From Paenarthrobacter histidinolovorans (GTDB lineage Bacteria > Actinomycetota > Actinomycetes > Actinomycetales > Micrococcaceae), in contig NZ_BMPM01000007.1 in NCBI RefSeq assembly GCF_014647595.1, forward strand, positions 1 through 64,000: a DNA stretch of 64,000 nt, read 5' to 3'. Under the pieces are notes generated by a model that saw only the letters and a list, made by a program, of their open reading frames with translations, was not told the origin of the DNA and ran no database searches. Position numbers and translations under genes: made by a program. Positions 8,927 to 16,606 of the stretch are shown piece by piece (within the stretch, counting starts at the first letter, position 1; every line of letters starts with the position of its first letter).

Positions 8927-9784
8927 ATGGAACAGACCAGCGCCGCTGCGGGCAAGGCCGGGGGAGCCGCCACCCTCGTAGCCAGCGCGCTCTCGAACCA
9001 GCTGGGGGCCGCGAGTGCTTCGTTCGCTTTTCCTGTCATGGGACCTGTGGGCGTCGTGGCTGTTCGACAACTTGTGGCCGCGGCTGTCCTGCTTCCGGTC
9101 GTGCGGCCGAGGCTGCGCGAGCTGGGCTGGCACCAATGGTGGCCGGTACTTCTTCTGGCCCTGTCGTTTGGAACCATGAACCTTGGGCTCTATGCATCCA
9201 TTCAGCGCATCGGCCTGGGGCTGGCGGTGACACTGGAGTTCCTGGGCCCGCTAGCCGTGGCACTGGCAGGTTCTCGAAGGACGGGAAGTGCCTTGTGCGC
9301 GATCGCCGCAGCGACGGGCGTTGTCGCGATCACCGGTCCGGAGGTCTCAACGGATCTCCTGGGCATCAGCCTTGGACTAATTGCCGCATGCAGTTGGGCA
9401 GCTTACATAGTCCTGAATCGGATTGTGGGCCAGCGAATCAAAGGAATCCAGGGAACAGCGGCGGCCTCGGGAGTGTCCGCGACCCTCTTCCTGCCGGTCG
9501 CCGTCATAATTTTTCTGACCAAACCCGTGGACTGCTTTGCTGTGCTCTGTGCTGTGAGTGCTGGCATCATGGCCTCAGTGCTGCCGTATGTGGCGGACCT
9601 GATCGCGCTCCGGAGGGTGCCTGCGAACCTGTTCGGCGTTCTGATGAGCATCAACCCCGTGTTCGCGGCGGTCATCGGAGTCCTGATGTTGCGTCAGGAA
9701 CTTGCCCCGTTGCAGTGGGCCGGAATCGCCCTGATCGTCGGAGCCAACGCAGGAGTGCTGTTGCTGGGCCGACGGAAGTGGTAG
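8927..9784 (+). CDS. EamA/DMT-family transporter (RhtA-like exporter)
   Basis: This 285-aa protein has about ten membrane segments arranged as two EamA repeats. It resembles RhtA-type exporters of threonine/homoserine or purine-like compounds, but the substrate cannot be fixed from sequence. The start at ATG 8927 follows GGGAGCGCAG. The stop codon (9782-9784) directly abuts the stop of the convergent LacI gene with no spacer, so there is no room for a separate terminator. The divergent LysR regulator probably controls it. Confidence 0.88.
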   Translation: MEQTSAAAGKAGGAATLVASALSNQLGAASASFAFPVMGPVGVVAVRQLVAAAVLLPVVRPRLRELGWHQWWPVLLLALSFGTMNLGLYASIQRIGLGLAVTLEFLGPLAVALAGSRRTGSALCAIAAATGVVAITGPEVSTDLLGISLGLIAACSWAAYIVLNRIVGQRIKGIQGTAAASGVSATLFLPVAVIIFLTKPVDCFAVLCAVSAGIMASVLPYVADLIALRRVPANLFGVLMSINPVFAAVIGVLMLRQELAPLQWAGIALIVGANAGVLLLGRRKW

Positions 9785-10804
9785 CTACGAGGGAGCGTCA
9801 CCGGAGGACCCCCGCACCTGCAGCTGCGACGGCACTTGGTGCAAGCGGGCAGGAAGGTCCGGGGCTGTAAGCCGCTCGAGGATGAATTTACCGGCTTCCA
9901 CGCCTACGGCGAGGTTGCCGTTGTCCACGGAGGTCAGTGAGAGATGCCGGATCTTGGCGAGGTAGGTGTTGTCGTAGCCAACGAGCGAGAGATCCTTGGG
10001 TACCGACAGTCCAAGGTCGTCGGCTGCGGACAGTGCGCCGATGCATGCAATGTCGTTGTAAGCGAAGATCGCGGTCGGCCTTTTGATTCCGGCCAGCAGG
10101 CGGCCCGCGGCAGCGTAGGCACTTTCCTCGCTCACCCCGCCAGTTACCACCGATGGTTCCAGTCCGGCGTCGAGCATAGTCTGTTCGAAGGACAACCGTC
10201 GCAGCTTGCCGACCTCGCCCGGCCCCTGAAGATGCGCAATGCGCTGGTGCCCCAGTGAGAGCAGGTGCTCGGTGGCTTGCCTCGCGCCGGCGTCGTCGTC
10301 ATTGACGACGATGTCGACGCCGGGAAGGTGCGGTTCACGGGTTCCGGCCAGAACCACGGGGACACTCTGCGCTGCTTTTCCGATCGCGGCCGACTCCGAG
10401 GTGGTACCCACCACCACCAGTCCGTCAATCCTTTGCTCCAGCAACGTCTCCACGGAACTGCGGCCCACCCGGTTATCGGTGTAGGAGTCGGCCAGAACCG
10501 GCGAAATTCCGGCCGCGTGCAGGGACGCAGTGAGTCCCTCCAGTAATTCCACAAACCATGGGTTTCGGATGTCATTGAGCATTACCCCGATGGTTCCGCT
10601 CCGGGTACCGGACAAGCGTTGGGCCAGCCGGTTGGGTCGGTAGCCCAGCTGCTCCATGGCTTCCAGAACAGCACGACGGCGGCTCTCACTGACGTTGGCG
10701 GAGCCCTGCAGGACCAGGGAGACCAGGGATTTTGAGACGCCGGCGGCGGTGGCGACGTCGCGGATGGTGGGCTTGGTCCCAGATGCGCTGAAGGCCTCAG
10801 TCAC
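9785..10804 (-). CDS. LacI-family transcriptional regulator 1
   Basis: This 339-aa regulator has a LacI helix-turn-helix (TIRDVATAAGVSKSLVSLVLQ, hinge YRPNRLAQRLSG) followed by a periplasmic-binding-protein-like sensor domain ending near LVGYDNTYLAKIRHLSLTSV. The start is GTG 10804, preceded by AGAAGGGA at good spacing. The frame stays open upstream to 11887, but that part is antisense to the next gene. It is divergent from a Gfo/Idh/MocA operon, with a perfect 12-bp palindromic operator in between. It is probably a repressor of that operon and of itself, with a sugar or cyclitol inducer (inference). Confidence 0.93.
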   Translation of the reverse strand: MTEAFSASGTKPTIRDVATAAGVSKSLVSLVLQGSANVSESRRRAVLEAMEQLGYRPNRLAQRLSGTRSGTIGVMLNDIRNPWFVELLEGLTASLHAAGISPVLADSYTDNRVGRSSVETLLEQRIDGLVVVGTTSESAAIGKAAQSVPVVLAGTREPHLPGVDIVVNDDDAGARQATEHLLSLGHQRIAHLQGPGEVGKLRRLSFEQTMLDAGLEPSVVTGGVSEESAYAAAGRLLAGIKRPTAIFAYNDIACIGALSAADDLGLSVPKDLSLVGYDNTYLAKIRHLSLTSVDNGNLAVGVEAGKFILERLTAPDLPARLHQVPSQLQVRGSSGDAPS

Positions 10805-10880
10805 GCAATGTCCCTTCTCGCTCCGGCGGATTCCATCCAAGCTTAGAGGGCTTGACGCTCCACCCTCCCCACAGCCATTA

Positions 10881-10892
10881 TGGACCGGTCCA
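10881..10892. promoter_or_regulatory. LacI-type operator TGGACCGGTCCA
   Basis: This is a perfect 12-bp palindrome with the central CG typical of LacI-family operators. It is placed 77 bp upstream of the LacI start and 33 bp upstream of the divergent oxidoreductase start, so it suits autoregulation plus control of the dehydrogenase pair. Confidence 0.65.
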
Positions 10893-10924
10893 AGTAAATT
10901 CCAAAGAGTCAATGGAGATCTTCC

Positions 10925-12109
10925 ATGAGTGCACCACATTCCCGGCAATTGGTCGCCGGCATGATCGGGGGCGGCCAGGGCGCCGACATCGGCAAGACCC
11001 ACCGCTTCGCCATGAGGCTGGATGGCCATTACGACCTCCAGGCAGGAATCTTCGGGCGGGAATCGAGCAGTTCCCGCGCCATCGGTGCCTCGCTTGGTGT
11101 GACGGCGGAGCGCAACTATGGCGACGCCCGTGAAATGGCCGTCGCCGAGGCCGCCCGTGCAGACGGTGTGGACGTGGTTGTGGTGGCTACGCCCAACGAC
11201 AGTCATTTTGAGATCGCCCGGGCGTTCCTCGGGAACGGCATTTCGGTGGTCTGCGAGAAGCCGCTCACGCAGGGCTCGGCTTCCGCCGCCGAACTCGTAC
11301 GCATCGCCGCCGCCAATGACGCGATCCTTGCGGTGCCGCACTGCTATTCCGCCTACGCCATGGTTCGACAGGCGGCCCGCATGGTCCGTAGCGGTGAGCT
11401 GGGCGCCATCCGCTTTGTCGACGTCGAACACGCTTCCGGGTGGGCGTCCACGCCGCTTGAAAAGGAGGGCCACAAGCAGGCGTCGTGGCGCACCAATCCG
11501 GACATTGCCGGCTTCCCGAGCGTCGTAGGCGACCTCGGCACGCACGCCTTCCATCTGTTGCGCTACATCACCGGACTCGAAGCCCAACGTCTTTCCGGCC
11601 GGCTGCAGACCTTCGTGCCCGGGCGCCGCGTTTTCGACAACGCCACGGTGGAAATCGAACTGACCGGCGACGTCCCGGCCCGCCTCTGGGCAAGTATGGC
11701 GGCCACCGGCCACAACCATGGACTCCGCATCCGCGTGTACGGCGAGAAGGGGAGCCTCGAGTGGCAGCACGAGGACCCGCATCACCTCAAGGTCCAGGAT
11801 CCCGCAGGCACCACTACAGTCCTCACGCATGGGCTTAGCACCCTCCACGACGATGCGTCCCGGCTCACGCGCGTCGGCCTCGGCCACCCCGAGGGCTTCC
11901 TCGAGGCCTTCGCCAACTTCTATTCCGATCTCGCCGAGGTCCTCCGCGCACGCCGCGACTCCACGCCTCTCCCGGAATGCGCGCTGTCATTCCCCACCGG
12001 AATCGACGGATTGATCGGCGTCCAGTTCGTGGAGGCTGTCGCTGCCTCGCACCACGACGATTCCGCATGGAAAGTCCCAGCATCAGCACACCGGAAAGCA
12101 GCCGCCTGA
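10925..12109 (+). CDS. Gfo/Idh/MocA-family oxidoreductase 1
   Basis: This 394-aa NAD(P)-dependent dehydrogenase has an N-terminal Rossmann fold (GMIGGGQGADIGKTHRFAM, a glycine-rich loop with an insert relative to GxGxxG), the conserved EKP motif (CEKPLTQG), and the catalytic Asp/His region (VVGDLGTHAFHLLRY) in the C-terminal domain. Family members oxidise sugars, cyclitols or their derivatives. The insert-bearing loop is typical of the longer branch, about 380-400 aa. It is first in a pair with the dehydrogenase that starts at 12111, one base after its stop. The LacI regulator with its palindromic operator lies upstream. Confidence 0.9.
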   Translation: MSAPHSRQLVAGMIGGGQGADIGKTHRFAMRLDGHYDLQAGIFGRESSSSRAIGASLGVTAERNYGDAREMAVAEAARADGVDVVVVATPNDSHFEIARAFLGNGISVVCEKPLTQGSASAAELVRIAAANDAILAVPHCYSAYAMVRQAARMVRSGELGAIRFVDVEHASGWASTPLEKEGHKQASWRTNPDIAGFPSVVGDLGTHAFHLLRYITGLEAQRLSGRLQTFVPGRRVFDNATVEIELTGDVPARLWASMAATGHNHGLRIRVYGEKGSLEWQHEDPHHLKVQDPAGTTTVLTHGLSTLHDDASRLTRVGLGHPEGFLEAFANFYSDLAEVLRARRDSTPLPECALSFPTGIDGLIGVQFVEAVAASHHDDSAWKVPASAHRKAAA

Positions 12110-12110
12110 C

Positions 12111-13106
12111 ATGATCCGCTTCGCACTCATAGGTGCCGGTTTCATCGGCACCGTCCACGCCGCCAACCTTGCCGCGCATCCGGGGGTCGACTTTCGACTC
12201 GTTTACGACGTCGACCGGCAGCGCGCACAAACCCTCGCAGCAGCCCATGGTGCTGCCGCCGCCACGGAGTTGGAGGAGCTCTTCGACCCGTCCCTGATTG
12301 ACGCCGTCTTCATCGCCTCATCCACCGATACGCACGCCGGGCACCTTCGGCGAGCGGCCGCCGTCGGAATTGCGGCCTTGTGCGAGAAGCCCATCGATCT
12401 GGACCTGGAACGCGCCCGCGAAACCGCCACATTCGCGCAGGAGTGCGGCGTCCCTGTGATGGTGGATTTCAACCGCCGTTTCGACCGCGACTACGGCGAA
12501 CTCAAACGTCTGGTGGATTCCGGTGGGATCGGCACGGTGGAACTGATCCAGCTCACCTCCCGCGGCCCATCCATGCCGCCGTTGTCCTACGTCGCCGTCT
12601 CCGGCGGCCAGATGCGTGACCAGACGGTCCACTTCTTTGACCTGGTCCGATGGCTTTCCGGCCTGGATCCGGTGGAGGTTTTCGCCACCGGCTCAGCGTT
12701 GGCGGAACCCGCCATTGCGGACTACGACGACGTCGACACCTCCGCCGTTACATTGCGGCTTCCCGGCGGGGCATTGGTCCAGATCGACAGTGTGCGCCGC
12801 ACCGGTTACGGGTACGACGAGCGCATCGAGGTCATGGGTTCCGAGGGGATGGTGGAAGCCCGACGACACAGGACGGGAGCGGTGTCCCGCTACTCCGGCA
12901 CGTCCGTGGTGGACGACGGGCTGCACTCCGGCTGGTTCGAACGCGTCCAGCCAACGTATGCCGCGGTCCTTTCTGCGTTCGTTTCAGCGTTGGAAAGCGG
13001 CGAGGCCCCCGCTCCGTCAATGGAAGACGGACTGAAGGCCCAAGCGATCGCCGAGGCCGCTGTGCTCTCCCTGCGATCCGGCCGCATGGAGCCTGTCAAG
13101 TATTGA
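12111..13106 (+). CDS. Gfo/Idh/MocA-family oxidoreductase 2 (inositol 2-dehydrogenase-like)
   Basis: This 331-aa dehydrogenase shows IGAGFIGTVHAANLAAHP (nucleotide loop), acidic VYDVD at the end of strand 2 (NAD preference), CEKPIDLD, and MRDQTVHFFDLVRWLSG with the catalytic Asp/His. Length and motifs match the inositol 2-dehydrogenase (IolG) group, but the substrate could be another polyol. The gene begins 1 nt after the stop of the previous dehydrogenase, so the two are translationally linked. It is convergent with the isomerase gene, separated by a long-loop inverted repeat. Confidence 0.88.
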   Translation: MIRFALIGAGFIGTVHAANLAAHPGVDFRLVYDVDRQRAQTLAAAHGAAAATELEELFDPSLIDAVFIASSTDTHAGHLRRAAAVGIAALCEKPIDLDLERARETATFAQECGVPVMVDFNRRFDRDYGELKRLVDSGGIGTVELIQLTSRGPSMPPLSYVAVSGGQMRDQTVHFFDLVRWLSGLDPVEVFATGSALAEPAIADYDDVDTSAVTLRLPGGALVQIDSVRRTGYGYDERIEVMGSEGMVEARRHRTGAVSRYSGTSVVDDGLHSGWFERVQPTYAAVLSAFVSALESGEAPAPSMEDGLKAQAIAEAAVLSLRSGRMEPVKY

Positions 13107-13118
13107 CCCAGAGTGGTA

Positions 13119-13174
13119 GCAGTAGTGCGTGGTACGGGTGGTCGGTTTCCAGCGCCCGCAACGCGCACTACTGC
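13119..13174. terminator. Long-loop inverted repeat between convergent operons
   Basis: GCAGTAGTGCG (13119-13129) and CGCACTACTGC (13164-13174) are perfect 11-bp arms with a 34-nt loop, between convergent stop codons. The sequence just after (GCGACTCAGTTG) recurs in the 66-bp palindrome at 53249-53314. It probably acts as a bidirectional terminator or belongs to a dispersed element. Confidence 0.5.
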
Positions 13175-13177
13175 GAC

Positions 13178-13972
13178 TCAGTTGCGCGTGAACGCGGCGC
13201 GGAAGGCGGCAAGGGCGGCGTCACCGGCTTCAATTCCCGGACCGCCGATCGCGCCGGCTTCCAAGCCGATCACACCCGTGAATCCGGACTCGTCAAGGGC
13301 TTTCGCGATCGCCGGATAGTTGATCTCGCCTGTTCCGGGTTCGAAGCGCCCGGGTACGTCGGCCACCTGGATTTCGCCGGTGAATGGCTGCGCCGCACGT
13401 ACCAGCTCGGTCAGGTTTCCCTCGCCCATTTGTGCGTGATACAGATCCAGCATCATCTTCACGTTGGGATGATTCACGGACTGCACAAGGGCCAGCGTGT
13501 CCTTGGCCCTCGCAAGCGGAATGCCCGGGTGGTCAAGGATCGTGTTGAGGTTTTCCAAGGCGAACGTGACTCCGTGCTTTGCGCCCAGTTCGCCAAGCCT
13601 TTCCAAGGTCCTGAGTCCGGTCAGCCACATGTCACCCGTGGACCGGTAGGCGGGCCTCACGGCCCGACCTCCCTCACCGAGTTCGGCAGGATGGACCACC
13701 ATTCGCTCCACGCCCAGCTCCAGCGCAGTGGGAATCAGCTTTTCTGCCGATGCCAGGACCTCGTGGGCGTTTGCGGGGTCGATGACGCTGCCCCCGAAGT
13801 ATCCGCTCATGGAGGAGAACGTAGCCCCAGTGGCGGCCAGGGCGCGGATGTCCCGTCCGCGGGTGTCCCACAGCTCTACCTCGAAGCCGTGCTCGTGGAT
13901 CCGGCGAACCCGGTCAAGCAGGGGCAAATCGCCGTAGACCATTTCCGCGCAGACGGCCAGGCGGAAGCTCAT
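13178..13972 (-). CDS. TIM-barrel sugar isomerase (hydroxypyruvate isomerase-like)
   Basis: This 264-aa member of the AP-endonuclease-2/xylose-isomerase-like TIM-barrel family has metal and acid/base residues typical of Hyi/IolE-like enzymes: ENLNTILDH, MMLDLYHAQMGEGNL, IQVADVPGRFEPGTGEINY and GVIGLEAGAIG. The HAQ motif and the terminal Glu in GLEA are the usual metal ligands. It overlaps the upstream dehydrogenase by 4 nt (ATGA), so both are made from one transcript. It may work on the keto-sugar or keto-inositol product of that dehydrogenase. A precise EC number is not justified. Confidence 0.85.
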   Translation of the reverse strand: MSFRLAVCAEMVYGDLPLLDRVRRIHEHGFEVELWDTRGRDIRALAATGATFSSMSGYFGGSVIDPANAHEVLASAEKLIPTALELGVERMVVHPAELGEGGRAVRPAYRSTGDMWLTGLRTLERLGELGAKHGVTFALENLNTILDHPGIPLARAKDTLALVQSVNHPNVKMMLDLYHAQMGEGNLTELVRAAQPFTGEIQVADVPGRFEPGTGEINYPAIAKALDESGFTGVIGLEAGAIGGPGIEAGDAALAAFRAAFTRN

Positions 13973-15135
13973 GCGGGGACACCGGCGGGCGCGGGCTGGG
14001 CGCTGGCGTGCTTGGGAACGGGCTCGGCGGCCCGCAGTTCCGCGATTTCCGAAACCTCAACGGGCAGGCCTGTCTCCGCGGACTTGAAGGCAGCCAGTGC
14101 CACGGCCAACGCGTTCCGCGCGTCCACCCCACCCGGTGCCGCCACGGGTGCTGGGGAGGATGCCGCCGTCGTGCTTTCACCTGCGTAGCCACGGCGTGCC
14201 GCGACGTCGCCCGCGAATGCTGCGAGTTCGGCGGTGTAGGCGTCGTGGAAGAGATGGATGTTCAGCCGCGAGGTCTCCGTGACGATGCCTGCGGCTGTGT
14301 AGCTGGTGGCGTTGGTGGCCTGCGGTGTACCGGCTGTGACCATCCCTGCGGAGCCGAACACTTCGCCCCGGACGTCGTAGCCGTAGAGCGCGTTGAAGTT
14401 CGCTTCAGCCACAGCGATTGCGCCATTGCTGTACGTGATGGTCACGACGGCGGTGTCCAGCAGGCCAGCCGACTTCGCCTCCGGCGCCACCAGGGCATCT
14501 GCGACCGCGTGGACTTTGACGGGGACGGCTCCGGGGTTGAGCCAGTTAAGGGTGTCAAAGTCGTGGATGAGGGTTTCCAGGAAGATTGTGCCGGGAGCGA
14601 TGCGCTCCGGGTGGCTGATGCCGGCTTCGGTTCCGGGGTCCCGGGTGAGGGAGCGCAAGAGCTGCGGTGTGCCAACGGCACCGTCGTCCACCAGCTTGCG
14701 GGCGGCAGCGAAATCGCTGGAGTAGCGGCGGTTGAAGCCAAAACGGAGAACGACGCCGGCGCTCGCCGCAGCATCCATGGCGGCGTCGAGTTCGGCGATG
14801 GTCCGCCCGCCGGGCTTTTCGCAGAAGACGTCCTTGCCGGCCGATGCGGCGGCTTTGATCAGCGCGGCATGGAAACGCAGGGGAGTGGCGATGAGGACGG
14901 CATCAACATCCGGATCGGCCAGCACATCGGCGGCGTCTGTGCTGATTTTCGCCACACCGAGCCCGCTGGCGAGTTCGTCGACGGCGGAAAGCGCGGGGTC
15001 GGCGATTGCTTCCAGCCGTGCGTTCGGGATGCGGTGGGCTATGGACTCGGCGTGGAACTTGCCGATCCAGCCGGCACCGATGACGGCGATGCGGACAGGC
15101 TGCTCCGCCTGGACCGGGTGCTGGAGATACGTCAC
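13969..15135 (-). CDS. Gfo/Idh/MocA-family oxidoreductase 3 (inositol dehydrogenase-like)
   Basis: This 388-aa dehydrogenase shows IAVIGAGWIGKFHAESIAHR (Rossmann loop), IADP at the end of strand 2, FCEKPGGRT, and ETLIHDFDTLNWLNP with the catalytic His/Asp. The C-terminal ~60 residues are Ala/Pro-rich (SSPAPVAAPGG), a flexible insertion not needed for the fold. The start at ATG 15135 lies just downstream of two copies of a TAGATCGTTCTA operator that also appears before the second LacI gene. That LacI protein is therefore the likely repressor of this operon. Confidence 0.9.
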   Translation of the reverse strand: MTYLQHPVQAEQPVRIAVIGAGWIGKFHAESIAHRIPNARLEAIADPALSAVDELASGLGVAKISTDAADVLADPDVDAVLIATPLRFHAALIKAAASAGKDVFCEKPGGRTIAELDAAMDAAASAGVVLRFGFNRRYSSDFAAARKLVDDGAVGTPQLLRSLTRDPGTEAGISHPERIAPGTIFLETLIHDFDTLNWLNPGAVPVKVHAVADALVAPEAKSAGLLDTAVVTITYSNGAIAVAEANFNALYGYDVRGEVFGSAGMVTAGTPQATNATSYTAAGIVTETSRLNIHLFHDAYTAELAAFAGDVAARRGYAGESTTAASSPAPVAAPGGVDARNALAVALAAFKSAETGLPVEVSEIAELRAAEPVPKHASAQPAPAGVPA

Positions 15136-15155
15136 TGGGGCTCCTTCTCGGGGAT

Positions 15156-15169
15156 CTAGATCGTTCTAG
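15156..15169. promoter_or_regulatory. LacI operator copy 1 (CTAGATCGTTCTAG)
   Basis: CTAGATCGTTCTAG is a near-perfect dyad with a central CG, 21 nt upstream of the dehydrogenase 3 start. An identical copy lies 48 bp further upstream. Confidence 0.6.
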
Positions 15170-15203
15170 TGGATCAATGGTTGCACGGGTTGGGTGGGTG
15201 CGT

Positions 15204-15217
15204 CTAGATCGTTCTAG
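15204..15217. promoter_or_regulatory. LacI operator copy 2 (CTAGATCGTTCTAG)
   Basis: This repeats the first operator exactly and extends into the palindrome GTTCTAGAAC. The 48-bp centre spacing suggests two bound dimers, or a promoter framed by both. Confidence 0.6.
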
Positions 15218-15440
15218 AACGTTTCTCGAGTTACTGTTCACATTGCGCCGGATTCGGAAAAGTGCCCTGAAATGACGACGAAGATGTCGTGGAGCTCAGG
15301 CGAAAAGCGCATCCTGGAAAATATTCTTCGGAACTCCGCGTCATGTTTGAGGAAGTCGGAGTACATATCCAGTGCCCATGTCATTGACCGCGTTCAGCGC
15401 CGTTGCCCTTTTCGGCCGCGTCGCGTCATTGGCACAGTAG

Positions 15441-15538
15441 GCAGCGATGGGTGTGGCGGGTTCTGGGGCCCGCCCGGGGCGCCATCGCTGCATGAACGGG
15501 CTAGTGCGGTCGGTCGTCTGAGTCGCGACCGACCGCAC
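15441..15538. other. Two stem-loops in the 465-bp divergent intergenic region
   Basis: The region 15136-15600 has no convincing gene. Besides the operators it holds two hairpins. GCAGCGATGG (15441-15450) pairs with CCATCGCTGC (15482-15491), with an inner GGCGGG/CCCGCC stem. GTGCGGTCGGTCG (15504-15516) pairs with CGACCGACCGCAC (15526-15538), 13 bp perfect. They lie upstream of the LacI 2 promoter and may be transcription barriers, a leader structure or an insulated small RNA. No function is assigned. Confidence 0.45.
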
Positions 15539-15559
15539 GACTCGTCGGAAGCCATGCAG

Positions 15560-15575
15560 TTGGATCGTTCTATAG
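15560..15575. promoter_or_regulatory. LacI operator copy 3 (autoregulatory)
   Basis: TTGGATCGTTCTATAG shares the GATCGTTCTA core with the two operators at 15156 and 15204. It lies 26 nt before the LacI 2 start, as expected for autoregulation. Confidence 0.55.
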
Positions 15576-15600
15576 ACTGGCTCCCGAGCAGAGGAGAGCC

Positions 15601-16587
15601 ATGACGGGCAAACGGCCCACGCTGATGGACGTAGCGGAAGCGGCAGGTGTTTCACGCGCCCTCGTTTCCATCGTCATGCGGGACGTTCCAGGCGCATCGG
15701 ACGCTACCCGGGCAAGAGTGCAGGAAGCAGCCCGGGCACTCGGTTACAGACCGGACAGCCGCGCCCGCCTCCTCCGAAGCAACCGTACGAAACTCCTCGG
15801 CGTCAGTTTCACCACTGCCCAGGCCTTTCATGCCGAAATCGTTGATGCCGCCTACGCCGGAGCCACACTCCGGGGCTACGACATCGCGCTCAGCGCGGTG
15901 GCCCACGGACGATCCGAAGAACGGGCAGTGGAGTCGCTGCTGGATCTGGGATGCGAAGCCCTCATCATGATTTCCCCGACCCTCAAAGAGCAGGAGTTGG
16001 CCGGATACGCCGCCCGGGTGCCTGTAGTCAGCCTGCTTCGGGATGACGTTGGCGATTCCGTGGACTCCGTGAGCAGCGACGACCAAGCCGGCATGCGCAT
16101 CGCCATCGAGCACCTGACGTCGCTTGGCCATCGGCGCATTGCCCACGTTGACGGCGGCGAAGCCGTCTCCGGTCCGCAGCGCAGGGCGGCCTTCCGGGAT
16201 GAAATGGAGCGCCGCGGACTGGCTGTCCGCATCGTCCCGGGTGGTCCCACGGAAGAAGATGGTTTGCGCGCCGGACGTGAGCTGCAGGAGGACCTGCCCA
16301 CCGCCGTCGTGGCTTTTAACGATCGCTGCGCCCTGGGCGTCTGGGAGAACTTCAGGGCCAGCGGTTTTCGCGTGCCGGAAGACGTGTCCGTCCTTGGTTA
16401 CGACGACAGCCAATTTGCGCGCCTCAGCTACGTCCAGTTGTCCTCCATCAGCCAGGACGCGCCGCTTCTTGCCCATGCCGCGGTGGACCGCGCCGTCGAC
16501 CGTTTGGAAGGGACGACGCCGGCCACCCACCTGGTGCGGACGCCGCATCTGGTGGCGCGCCGCACCACAGCGCACGTGCCCGGGTAG
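15601..16587 (+). CDS. LacI-family transcriptional regulator 2
   Basis: This 328-aa regulator has an N-terminal helix-turn-helix (TLMDVAEAAGVSRALVSIVMRD, hinge YRPDSRARLLRSN) and a sugar-binding-protein-like effector domain ending VLGYDDSQFARLSYVQLSSI. The start at ATG 15601 has GAGGAGAGCC directly upstream. It is divergent from the dehydrogenase 3/isomerase operon. The same GATCGTTCTA core lies in front of both transcription units, so it probably represses that operon and itself. It ends 19 bp from the convergent MFS gene. Confidence 0.93.
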   Translation: MTGKRPTLMDVAEAAGVSRALVSIVMRDVPGASDATRARVQEAARALGYRPDSRARLLRSNRTKLLGVSFTTAQAFHAEIVDAAYAGATLRGYDIALSAVAHGRSEERAVESLLDLGCEALIMISPTLKEQELAGYAARVPVVSLLRDDVGDSVDSVSSDDQAGMRIAIEHLTSLGHRRIAHVDGGEAVSGPQRRAAFRDEMERRGLAVRIVPGGPTEEDGLRAGRELQEDLPTAVVAFNDRCALGVWENFRASGFRVPEDVSVLGYDDSQFARLSYVQLSSISQDAPLLAHAAVDRAVDRLEGTTPATHLVRTPHLVARRTTAHVPG

Positions 16588-16606
16588 AGCCTGCGACAGG
16601 ACCGCG

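Noticed and set aside
10805..11887. Extension of LacI 1 into a 700-aa protein
   Set aside because: The upstream part is antisense to the dehydrogenase. GTG 10804 has a ribosome site and begins the LacI domain.
15272..15604. 110-aa plus-strand ORF in the LacI 2 leader
   Set aside because: There is no ribosome site, it overlaps two hairpins and the operator, and the translation looks random.
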